Part shown: in pieces, positions 1-7,037 of the stretch
How positions within the stretch are numbered: the first letter of the stretch is position 1
Layout of the letters: each line of letters opens with the position of its first letter
Assembly (NCBI GenBank): GCA_018262385.1
Contig: JAGSPQ010000177.1
Coordinates: forward strand, 1 to 7,037
DNA: 7,037 nt
Source: Myxococcaceae bacterium
GTDB lineage: Bacteria; Myxococcota; Myxococcia; Myxococcales; Myxococcaceae
Direction of reading: 5' to 3'
The notes under the pieces: generated by a model
Told to the model about the DNA's origin: nothing
Databases searched by the model: none
Seen by the model: the letters and a program-made list of their open reading frames with translations, nothing else
Made by a program: the position numbers and the translations under genes

Positions 1-429
1 CCCCGAGTTCAATGCCTTTTCAACCCGCTCCTCACGCTGCAAGGTGTCGGTGAGATCGACGTACCAGCGGTTGCCGATCTTGGCCATCTTCTGCTCGCGT
101 TTGCCCGCCGGGTCGGTGACCTCGAGCACGGCGAGCTCGCCCTCGATCTTGAGCACTTTCACCTCGCCGATCGGCTGGACCTTCACCCCCGAGACGAAGG
201 TGAGCAGCTTCGGGTCGTTCTTGATCGCGCCCTTCGACGCGTCGGAAATCTCTTTGCTCTTCTGCTCGAGCAGCGCGCGGGTCGGCGGCGAGAGCGAGTC
301 CCACGCGGTGTTGACGTCGCTGCGCTTGAGCGCCGAAGAGAACAGCCGGTAGGCGTCGTCCGGAGTGTCGGTGCGATCCGACCGGCACCCGGCCAGTGCC
401 AGCAGCAGCAACATGAGTACTCGAGCCAT
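1..429 (-). CDS. Putative lipoprotein, N-terminal 143 residues (C-terminus beyond left edge)
   Basis: This frame is open from an ATG at 429 to the window edge with no stop, so the protein is at least 143 residues long. The N-terminus is a typical lipoprotein signal: a basic residue (Arg3), a leucine-rich core and a lipobox ending ALAGC, with Cys15 as the predicted lipidated residue. Residue +2 is Arg, so there is no Asp+2 inner-membrane retention signal of the E. coli type. The mature part has a helical segment (about 24-70, including AWDSLSPPTR) followed by beta-like stretches (82-126) ending in NRWYVDL. This layout resembles small NTF2-like or DUF4878-like lipoproteins, but I do not recognise the family and assign no function. 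ATG 414 is an in-frame alternative, but it would remove the basic n-region. The gene starts 34 bases after the stop of the GGDEF gene on the same strand and may be co-transcribed with it. Confidence 0.75.
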   Translation of the reverse strand, partial: MARVLMLLLLALAGCRSDRTDTPDDAYRLFSSALKRSDVNTAWDSLSPPTRALLEQKSKEISDASKGAIKNDPKLLTFVSGVKVQPIGEVKVLKIEGELAVLEVTDPAGKREQKMAKIGNRWYVDLTDTLQREERVEKALNSG

Positions 430-463
430 CAATCCGTTCGAGTAACCGCCCGGCCGTGGTGGG

Positions 464-1510
464 TCAATGTTCATGCTGTTGCACCTGGTTCCGCCCGTTC
501 TGCTTGGCGGCGTAGAGGCACTCGTCGGCCGCCGAGACCAGCGCGTCCTGGGCGTCGATGCCGGGAGCGGGGTAGGTGGCGACCCCGATCGAGGCGGTGC
601 AGCGCACGTCCACCGTCGGCTTGCCGGGGGCGGAGAACGGCAGCCGCAGCCCTTCGACGCCCTGCCGCATCCGCTCGGCCGCCGCGTACGCCTCTTCGCG
701 CGACGTCTCGGGCAGCAGCGCCACCAGCTCTTCTCCGCCGTAGCGGGCGAGCACGTCGACGTCGCGCAGCACCTTTCGGGTCACCTGCGCCACTTCCTTC
801 AGCACCAGGTCCCCGAAGGGGTGCCCCCAGTTGTCGTTCACCTTCTTGAAGTGATCGATGTCGAGCAGCAGGCACGACAGCGGCGATCGGTAGCGGGTCG
901 AGCGGGTGAACTCGGCCACCAGCCGCTCTTCGAAGTGGCGGCGGTTGGTGAGGCCGGTGAGCCCGTCGGTGCGCGACAGCTCGAGCAGTTCCTGGCGTTT
1001 CTGATCGAGCTCCCGGTTGGCGCGATCGAGCTCGCGGTTCTTCTCCACCAGCGCGTCCTGCAGGGCCTTCAGCCGCAGCATCGACTTCACCCGCGCCGAC
1101 AGCTCGAGCAGATCGAACGGCTTGGTCAGGTAGTCGTCGGCGCCCAGCTCGAGCCCTTCGACCTTCGCCCCCTTGCCGCTGCGGGCGGTCATCAGGATCA
1201 CCGGCAGAAAGCCGAAGCCCGTCTCGCTCTGGTTGGCCTTCACGATCCGGCAGACCTCGACCCCACCCAGGCCCGGCATCTCGACGTCCATCAGCAGCAG
1301 ATCGGGCCGGTGCTCGCGCAGCGCGGTCAGCACCTGGGTGCCGTCGAACGCCTCGACGAAGCGGTAGCGCTGCTGGGCCAGGTGCTCGCGAATCCGCGAG
1401 ACGATCGCGCGATCGTCATCGGCGATCAGCACCAGCCGCCCATCGAGGGCCCCCGGCACCGGCTCGGCGCGGCGGGCGATCTCCAGGGTCCTGGTCCGAC
1501 GGGGTGCCAT
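464..1510 (-). CDS. Response regulator with REC and GGDEF domains (predicted diguanylate cyclase)
   Basis: The 348-residue protein has a REC receiver (about 25-145), a heptad-like helical linker (about 146-178) and a GGDEF domain (about 180-345). REC has the acidic pocket D31/D32, phospho-acceptor D75 in LLLMDVEMPG, T108 and K130 in TKPF, so it should be phosphorylated by a histidine kinase. The GGDEF domain has the DGLTGLTNRR motif (182-191), metal-binding D217 in LDIDHFKKVND, and the active-site signature GGEEL (258-262). An inhibitory I-site RxxD (R249-D252) sits five residues before the signature. Known PleD/WspR-type enzymes of this layout make c-di-GMP from two GTP when phosphorylated and dimerised. 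The signature ends in Leu instead of the usual Phe, so activity is likely but not certain. Residues 1-24 are an Arg-rich extension before REC. No Shine-Dalgarno is freely exposed before the ATG (see hairpin 1515-1546). It follows trmB by 37 bases. Confidence 0.95.
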   Translation of the reverse strand: MAPRRTRTLEIARRAEPVPGALDGRLVLIADDDRAIVSRIREHLAQQRYRFVEAFDGTQVLTALREHRPDLLLMDVEMPGLGGVEVCRIVKANQSETGFGFLPVILMTARSGKGAKVEGLELGADDYLTKPFDLLELSARVKSMLRLKALQDALVEKNRELDRANRELDQKRQELLELSRTDGLTGLTNRRHFEERLVAEFTRSTRYRSPLSCLLLDIDHFKKVNDNWGHPFGDLVLKEVAQVTRKVLRDVDVLARYGGEELVALLPETSREEAYAAAERMRQGVEGLRLPFSAPGKPTVDVRCTASIGVATYPAPGIDAQDALVSAADECLYAAKQNGRNQVQQHEH

Positions 1511-1514
1511 CTGG

Positions 1515-1546
1515 GGTCGGGACCTTAGCCTTAAGGAATCCCGGCC
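1515..1546 (-). promoter_or_regulatory. Hairpin in the trmB-GGDEF gap that hides the only Shine-Dalgarno-like site
   Basis: In the minus-strand transcript, GGCCGGGA (1546-1539) pairs with UCCCGACC (1522-1515) with one C-A mismatch. After a two-base UU bulge, CCUUA (1536-1532) pairs with UAAGG (1527-1523) across the loop AGGC. That is 12 base pairs in 32 bases. It begins two bases beyond the trmB stop codon and ends four bases before the cyclase ATG. The UAAGG arm is the only Shine-Dalgarno-like sequence, 12 bases from the ATG, and it is paired. No U-run follows, so it does not look like an intrinsic terminator. Translational control, or coupling to trmB translation, is inferred. Confidence 0.5.
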
Positions 1547-1547
1547 T

Positions 1548-2165
1548 TCAGGGCCGATTGAGCCGGGCGCGGTAGACCGGCTCGCCCGAGGCGAGATAGC
1601 GGCGCTCGCGGGTCGAGGGCACTTCCTCCGGATCGTACGGATGAAAGACCCCGGGCCCGAGCGGGTTGACGAAGCCGGCGCCCTCGAGAATCGCGAGCAT
1701 CTGCCGGGCGCGGTCTTCGACGTCGGTGCGCATGTCGAAGCGCCCGCCGGGCTTGAGCAGGGTGAAGAGGAAGCGCGCGAACTCCGGCTGCACCACCGCG
1801 CGCTTGAAGTGCGCCCGCTTCCACCACGGGTCGGGGAACTGGACGTGAATCGCCGACAGCGAGCCGGGAATGAAGATGCGGGGAATCTCGGTGCGGGCGT
1901 CGGCCTCGATCACCTTCAGGTTGGGGACCCCGTTCTTGATCGCGCGGAAGGCGACCTCGCGGGCGAACTTCTTTCGCCACTCGAAGGCGACGAGCCGGAT
2001 CTGCGGGAACCGCTTGGCGTGGCCCAGCGCGAAGCCTCCGGCGCCACAGCCGATCTCGAGCTCGAGCGGTCCGGTCGCCCCGAACACCGCGTCCCAATCG
2101 GGAGGGGTCTTCAAGTCGACGAACTCGTGGCCGGCGGGCTCGGGTCTTAAGGGAATGCGGGACAT
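1548..2165 (-). CDS. trmB: tRNA (guanine(46)-N7)-methyltransferase TrmB
   Basis: This 205-residue class I SAM-dependent methyltransferase places m7G at position 46 in the variable loop of tRNAs. Visible hallmarks are the SAM-binding loop LELEIGCGAGG (34-44), the TrmB signature FPDPWWKRAHFKR (110-122), LKPGG (137-141), the RTDVED segment (146-151) and the C-terminal TRERRYLASGEPVYRARL (185-202), which matches the family's T-x-x-E-like tail. The length suits a compact TrmB; E. coli TrmB is 239 residues. I chose the ATG at 2165 because upstream codons in the same frame overlap ribF on the other strand and do not look like protein. There is no Shine-Dalgarno before this ATG, only a run of seven A and then C, so a short or leaderless mRNA is possible. 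It is divergent from ribF and heads the minus-strand group trmB, GGDEF regulator, lipoprotein. Confidence 0.95.
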   Translation of the reverse strand: MSRIPLRPEPAGHEFVDLKTPPDWDAVFGATGPLELEIGCGAGGFALGHAKRFPQIRLVAFEWRKKFAREVAFRAIKNGVPNLKVIEADARTEIPRIFIPGSLSAIHVQFPDPWWKRAHFKRAVVQPEFARFLFTLLKPGGRFDMRTDVEDRARQMLAILEGAGFVNPLGPGVFHPYDPEEVPSTRERRYLASGEPVYRARLNRP

Positions 2166-2262
2166 GTTTTTTTGTTGCGCGCAGCAGCTAACAGATTTCC
2201 CAAGCGAGCAGCGCGTAAAACCCGTGCGCTCCAATGCGGCGCTTTTAGATAAAAGCGACCGG
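2166..2262. promoter_or_regulatory. Divergent trmB-ribF intergenic region
   Basis: This 97-base gap between two divergent start codons must hold the promoters for both directions, unless either gene is read from a distant one. It is noticeably more AT-rich than its surroundings, with a T-run at 2167-2173 and a TTTTAGATAAAA stretch at 2243-2254. It also contains the 8-base palindrome TGCGCGCA (2176-2183) and the inverted repeat at 2240-2257. I found no convincing pair of -35 and -10 boxes on either strand, so promoter positions are not assigned. Confidence 0.55.
2240..2257. repeat. Perfect 7-base inverted repeat just before ribF
   Basis: CGCTTTT (2240-2246) and AAAAGCG (2251-2257) are exact reverse complements around the loop AGAT. 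The right arm ends five bases before the ribF ATG. It could be an operator for a dimeric regulator or, if transcribed, a hairpin over the ribosome-binding region. No clear Shine-Dalgarno lies between it and the ATG. The regulatory role is inferred. Confidence 0.5.
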
Positions 2263-3189
2263 ATGAAGGTGCACGCTTCACTGGCGGCTGCCGCCGACTC
2301 CGCAGATCTGCAGGGCGCCGCGGTCTGCCTGGGCAACTTCGACGGGGTCCACCTCGGGCACCTCGCGCTCTTCGCCCAGGCGCGAAAACTCGGGACGCTG
2401 GCGGCGATCACCTTTCATCCCCACCCGGGCAAGGTGCTCCAGCCCGAGCTGGCGCCGCGGCTGATCACCCTCCAGGCCCGCAAGCTCGAGCTGCTCGAGG
2501 AAGCGGGGCTGCAGCAGCTGGTGGTCCAGCCGTTCGATCTGGCCTTCGCCCGGACCCCGGCGCCGCAGTTCGAGCAGATGCTGTTCGAGCAGCTGAAGGT
2601 CAAGGCGGCGGTGGTCGGCTCGGACTTCACCTACGGGCAGAAGCGCTCGGGCACGGTGCAGACGCTCACCGCGGCGGCGCAGCGCTGCGGAGCGCGGGTC
2701 GAGATCGTCCCCCCGGTGACGGTCGACGGGGTGGTGGTCTCGTCCAGCCGGGTGCGGGAGTACGTGCTCGAAGGCCGGGTGGCGGCGGCCCAGCGGCTGC
2801 TCGGCCGGTTCTTCGATCTCGACGGCACCGTGGTCCCCGGGCAGGGCCGGGGGCGGACGATCGGGTTTCCCACCGCCAACATCGACACCCAGAACGAGCT
2901 GCGGCCCGCGCCGGGGGTGTACGCGGTGCGGGCGCGGGTGATCGGCGAGCAGGCCTGGCGGGGCGGCGCGGCCAACATCGGGGTCAAGCCCACCTTCGGC
3001 GGCACCGAGGTCACGATCGAGGCCCACCTGTTCGACTTCTCGGGCGATCTGTATGGAAAGCGGCTCCGGGTTCAGTTCATCGACCGGCTGCGGGCCGAGC
3101 AGCGCTTCGCCTCGGTGGCCGAGCTGTCGGGGCAGATCGCCCGCGATCTGGACCAGGCGCGCGAGGCGGTCGCGCGGGTGACGTCCTGA
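2263..3189 (+). CDS. ribF: Bifunctional riboflavin kinase / FAD synthetase
   Basis: This 308-residue enzyme phosphorylates riboflavin to FMN and then adenylylates FMN to FAD in the cytoplasm. The N-terminal FAD synthetase domain (about 15-170) has the nucleotidyltransferase motif GNFDGVHLGH (24-33), TFHPHP (50-55), VGSDFTYGQKRSGT (118-131) and SSSRVRE (160-166). The C-terminal flavokinase domain (about 180-303) has GRGRTIGFPTANI (195-207), PAPGVYAVRA (216-225), NIGVKPTFGG (238-247) and the EAHLFDFSGDLYGKRLRV segment (253-270). Length and domain order are normal for RibF. The frame is open much further upstream, to about 1870, but that part overlaps trmB on the other strand. I chose the ATG at 2263 because it lies about 20 residues before the first motif and after the AT-rich gap. 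The ribosome-binding site is weak. A separate promoter candidate follows it, so it is probably not strictly part of the pil operon. Confidence 0.96.
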   Translation: MKVHASLAAAADSADLQGAAVCLGNFDGVHLGHLALFAQARKLGTLAAITFHPHPGKVLQPELAPRLITLQARKLELLEEAGLQQLVVQPFDLAFARTPAPQFEQMLFEQLKVKAAVVGSDFTYGQKRSGTVQTLTAAAQRCGARVEIVPPVTVDGVVVSSSRVREYVLEGRVAAAQRLLGRFFDLDGTVVPGQGRGRTIGFPTANIDTQNELRPAPGVYAVRARVIGEQAWRGGAANIGVKPTFGGTEVTIEAHLFDFSGDLYGKRLRVQFIDRLRAEQRFASVAELSGQIARDLDQAREAVARVTS

Positions 3190-3195
3190 AGTTCT

Positions 3196-3224
3196 TTGAC
3201 ACAAATTTTTGCGAGTGCTCGAAT
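3196..3224 (+). promoter_or_regulatory. Candidate sigma-70-type promoter for the pilB operon
   Basis: A perfect -35 box TTGACA (3196-3201) is followed after a 17-base spacer by TCGAAT (3219-3224), a 4/6 match to TATAAT. The spacer is AT-rich at its start and includes the small near-palindrome CAAATTTTTG (3202-3211). The site begins seven bases after the ribF stop and would give a leader of about 37 bases before the pilB ATG. The match is by eye only; transcription from here is inferred. Confidence 0.5.
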
Positions 3225-3267
3225 CGCCGCGCATTTTCCTTCTGGTTGCCACGAGGCGCACAACTAC

Positions 3268-4968
<1,701 letters not shown>

Positions 4969-4985
4969 CCAACGCCTTTTTCCAA

Positions 4986-4991
4986 GAGAGG
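4986..4991 (+). promoter_or_regulatory. Shine-Dalgarno for the GTG start of pilT
   Basis: GAGAGG lies 12 bases before the GTG at 5004 and is the only such site in the 35-base pilB-pilT gap. It supports GTG as the start, since the next in-frame ATG is codon 11, inside the conserved N-terminus. TTTCC (4979-4983) and GGAAA (4990-4994) could pair weakly across this site. Confidence 0.6.
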
Positions 4992-5003
4992 AAATCCCGA
5001 CCC

Positions 5004-6125
5004 GTGGCCAATCTTCACCAACTGCTCAAAGCGATGGTCGAGAAGGGTTCGAGCGACCTTCACATCACCACCGGCTCGCCGCCCCAGCTGCGGATCGACG
5101 GGGAGCTGGTGCCGCTGAAGACCGCGCCGCTGACGCCGGTCGAGACGAAGCAGCTTTGCTATTCGATTCTCACCGACGCGCAGAAGCACAAGTTCGAGGA
5201 AGAGAACGAGCTCGACCTGTCGTTCGGCGTCAAGGGCCTCTCGCGGTTCCGCTCGAACATCTTCATGCAGCGGGGCGCGGTCGCCGGCGCCTTCCGCACC
5301 ATTCCGTTCAAGATCCTCACCTTCGCCGAGCTCGGGCTGCCGCCGGTGGTCGCCGAGCTGTCGAAGAAGCCGCGTGGCCTGATCCTCGTCACCGGCCCGA
5401 CCGGCTCGGGCAAGTCGACCACGCTGGCGTCGATCATCGACAAGATCAACACCGAGCGTCACGAGCACATCATGACGATCGAGGATCCGATCGAGTACCT
5501 CCACCCGCACAAGAACTGCCTGGTGAACCAGCGCGAGGTCGGCGCCGACACCCGGTCGTTCAAGACGGCGCTCAAGTACATCCTCCGGCAGGACCCCGAC
5601 GTGGTGCTGGTCGGCGAGATGCGCGACCTCGAGACGATCGAGGCGGCGCTGGTGATCGCCGAGACCGGCCACATTGCCTTCGCCACCCTGCACACCAACA
5701 GCGCGGTGCAGACGATCAACCGGATCCTCGACGTGTTTCCCCCGTACCAGCAGTCGCAGGTGCGCGCGCAGATGTCGTTCGTGATCGAAGGGATCATGAG
5801 CCAGGCGCTGGTCTCGCGCGTCACCGGCAACGGCCGGATCCTCGCGCTCGAGATCATGGTCCCCAACCCTGCAATCAGAAACCTGATCCGCGAAGACAAG
5901 GTCCACCAGATCTACTCGTCGATGCAGGTCGGCCAGTCGAAGTACGGGATGCAGACCTTCAACCAGGCGCTCGCCTCGCTGCTGCAGCGAAAGATGATCA
6001 GCCAGGACGAGGCGTTCGGGCGCACCTCGGACGCCGACGAGCTGCGCAACATCCTCTCGACCGGCCTGGGCGGCGGGCAGCTGCCTGGCAACCGGCCGAC
6101 CACGGGTCCGATGGGTGGTAAGTAA
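5004..6125 (+). CDS. pilT: Type IV pilus retraction ATPase PilT
   Basis: This 373-residue hexameric ATPase drives pilus disassembly and retraction, the force stroke of twitching or social motility. The N-terminal PAS-like domain (about 1-100) begins ANLHQLLKAMVEKGSSDLHI. The RecA-like core has Walker A GPTGSGKST (131-139), Asp box TIEDPIEY (158-165), Walker B VVLVGEMRD (200-208) with E205, and His box TGHIAFATLHTN (221-232). AIRNLIRE (290-297) is the PilT motif known to be needed for retraction, which supports PilT over PilB and makes PilU less likely. There is no cysteine zinc motif and no MshEN domain. The end is a Gly/Pro-rich tail of about 20 residues (354-373) past the usual fold. The start is GTG with GAGAGG upstream. 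pilC starts 89 bases after the stop. Confidence 0.97.
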   Translation: MANLHQLLKAMVEKGSSDLHITTGSPPQLRIDGELVPLKTAPLTPVETKQLCYSILTDAQKHKFEEENELDLSFGVKGLSRFRSNIFMQRGAVAGAFRTIPFKILTFAELGLPPVVAELSKKPRGLILVTGPTGSGKSTTLASIIDKINTERHEHIMTIEDPIEYLHPHKNCLVNQREVGADTRSFKTALKYILRQDPDVVLVGEMRDLETIEAALVIAETGHIAFATLHTNSAVQTINRILDVFPPYQQSQVRAQMSFVIEGIMSQALVSRVTGNGRILALEIMVPNPAIRNLIREDKVHQIYSSMQVGQSKYGMQTFNQALASLLQRKMISQDEAFGRTSDADELRNILSTGLGGGQLPGNRPTTGPMGGK

Positions 6126-6214
6126 CCGCCCTACCTCGGCGCACTATTAGGAGTTCCCGCGGCCGGGGTTAGGATTGGCTGCGTTTTCACGCACGAGAGT
6201 AAGGAGCGTCATCG
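6126..6214 (+). other. pilT-pilC intergenic spacer with leader hairpin
   Basis: These 89 bases hold a short inverted repeat, TGCGT/ACGCA with loop TTTC (6180-6193), ending seven bases before the pilC Shine-Dalgarno. A GC-rich patch at 6157-6168 has only a four-base stem and no T-run, so I do not call a terminator. No convincing promoter was seen. The two genes are probably on one transcript. Confidence 0.4.
6201..6206 (+). promoter_or_regulatory. Strong Shine-Dalgarno for pilC
   Basis: AAGGAG lies eight bases before the ATG at 6215, the best ribosome-binding site in the window. It fixes the pilC start and so supports the Ala/Pro/Lys-rich N-terminal extension as translated. Confidence 0.8.
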
Positions 6215-7037
6215 ATGGCGACGGCCACTCAGGTCACCAAGCCCGCAGCACCCGCTCCCAAGCCACAGGCGAGGCCGGCCAGGAAGTCGACCCCGGTCTG
6301 GCTGTGGGAAGCGAAGTCCAAGCAGGGCGACGTCAAGAAAGGCGAGATGGAGGCCAACGACCAGACCACGGTCGAGGCCCGCCTGAAGTCGATCGGCCTG
6401 GCGCCGACCAAGGTCCGCCGCAAGAGCTTCCTCGACGCGGGCATCAGCATCCCCGGGTTCGGGGGAGTGGGCGGCCGCGACATCCTCATCTTCACCCGGC
6501 AGTTCGCGACGATGATCGACGCCGGCCTGCCGCTGGTGCAGTGCCTCGACATTCTCGGCTCGCAGACCGACAACCTGTCCTTCCGCAAAGTGATCTTCGC
6601 GATCAAGACGAAGGTGGAGGGTGGTTCGACCTTCTCGGATGCGCTCAAGGACCACCCGAAAATCTTCGACGAGCTCTTCGTGCAGTTGTGCGCAGCCGGT
6701 GAGGTCGGCGGTATTCTCGACACGATTCTCAACCGGCTTGCGCAGTACCGGGAGAAGGCCGAGAAGCTCAAGCGCAAGGTGAAGGGCGCGATGGTCTACC
6801 CGACGATCGTCATCGTCGTCGCTGTGGCGGTCACCGCGGTGCTGCTGCTGAAGGTGACCCCGGTGTTCGCGAAGATGTTCGCCGACTTCGGGTCTGCGCT
6901 GCCGGCTCCGACCCAGTTCGTGGTCGACATGTCCGACTGGCTGCAGAAGTACATCCTCTACCTGGTCGGAGGGATCATCGCCTTCCTGGTGATCGCGACC
7001 TGGATCTACCGGAACCCGACCGGACGGCGGGTGGTCG
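6215..7037 (+). CDS. pilC: Type IV pilus inner-membrane platform protein PilC (N-terminal 274 residues, cut by right edge)
   Basis: PilC is the polytopic membrane platform on which PilB and PilT act to insert or remove pilins. The frame is open from ATG 6215 to the window end. Residues 1-27 are an Ala/Pro/Lys-rich extension. VWLWEAKSKQGDVKKGEMEA (28-47) and the following stretch are the usual PilC N-terminus (about 28-75). The first T2SSF domain runs from about 90 to 212 with FTRQFATMIDAGLPLVQCLD (93-112), GSTFSDAL (137-144) and the AAGEVGGILD stretch (160-169). Predicted membrane segments are about 193-214 (ending VAVAVTAVLLL, followed by KVTPVFAKMF) and 245-265. The second T2SSF domain and last membrane segment should lie beyond the edge. 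Full-length family members have about 400-420 residues. Given the gene order, pilS-pilR-pilA may follow, as in M. xanthus. Confidence 0.96.
   Translation, partial: MATATQVTKPAAPAPKPQARPARKSTPVWLWEAKSKQGDVKKGEMEANDQTTVEARLKSIGLAPTKVRRKSFLDAGISIPGFGGVGGRDILIFTRQFATMIDAGLPLVQCLDILGSQTDNLSFRKVIFAIKTKVEGGSTFSDALKDHPKIFDELFVQLCAAGEVGGILDTILNRLAQYREKAEKLKRKVKGAMVYPTIVIVVAVAVTAVLLLKVTPVFAKMFADFGSALPAPTQFVVDMSDWLQKYILYLVGGIIAFLVIATWIYRNPTGRRVV

Noticed and set aside
467..1528. Plus-strand open frame of 353 codons opposite the GGDEF gene
   Set aside because: It almost exactly mirrors the GGDEF coding sequence and shows no domain, while the minus-strand frame has every REC and GGDEF motif.
1870..2262. 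Upstream extension of RibF by 131 residues
   Set aside because: It is read through the antisense of trmB and the intergenic gap, and RibF homologues start near the ATG at 2263.
2166..2411. Upstream extension of TrmB by 82 residues
   Set aside because: It overlaps the start of ribF and the AT-rich gap, and its sequence is unlike any TrmB N-terminus.
6154..6172. Possible intrinsic terminator after pilT
   Set aside because: The CCCG/CGGG stem is only four bases and no T-run follows.
6176..6193. Possible sigma-54 promoter (TGGC followed by a -12-like element) before pilC
   Set aside because: The -12 part reads TTCAC instead of TTGC[AT], so only half of the site matches.
6175..6702. Plus-strand open frame of 175 codons overlapping the pilC start
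   Set aside because: It is in a different frame from pilC, starts before the pilC Shine-Dalgarno and has a low-complexity R/G/D/P translation.

Overview
The window is high-GC bacterial DNA carrying the start of a type IV pilus (T4P) motor operon beside a divergent housekeeping and signalling cluster. The gene order pilB-pilT-pilC, together with a PilB and PilC that match the Myxococcus xanthus proteins as I remember them (PilB also has the same 566-residue length), points to a member of the Myxococcota. This taxonomic call rests on remembered family knowledge, not on a search.

Left arm, minus strand, read right to left: trmB (tRNA m7G46 methyltransferase), then a response regulator with a REC receiver and a GGDEF diguanylate cyclase output, then the N-terminal part of a small lipoprotein that runs off the left edge. 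The gaps are 37 and 34 bases, so the three could be one transcript. The trmB-GGDEF gap is almost filled by a strong hairpin that contains the only Shine-Dalgarno-like sequence for the cyclase gene. A 97-base AT-richer gap separates trmB from the divergent plus-strand ribF.

Right arm, plus strand: ribF (bifunctional riboflavin kinase/FAD synthetase), then a 78-base gap with a good candidate sigma-70-type promoter, then pilB (extension ATPase), pilT (retraction ATPase) and the first 274 codons of pilC (inner-membrane platform protein), cut by the right edge. PilB powers pilin assembly on the PilC platform and PilT powers disassembly. In M. xanthus pilS-pilR-pilA follow, so they are the expected continuation.

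The pilus and c-di-GMP themes may be linked: PilB has an intact N-terminal MshEN-type domain with two tandem c-di-GMP-binding-like motifs, and a predicted c-di-GMP synthase lies about 1.8 kb away on the opposite strand. That link is an inference. I see no mobile element, CRISPR array, RNA gene or clearly new system here. Almost all of the sequence is explained by seven genes with short gaps.
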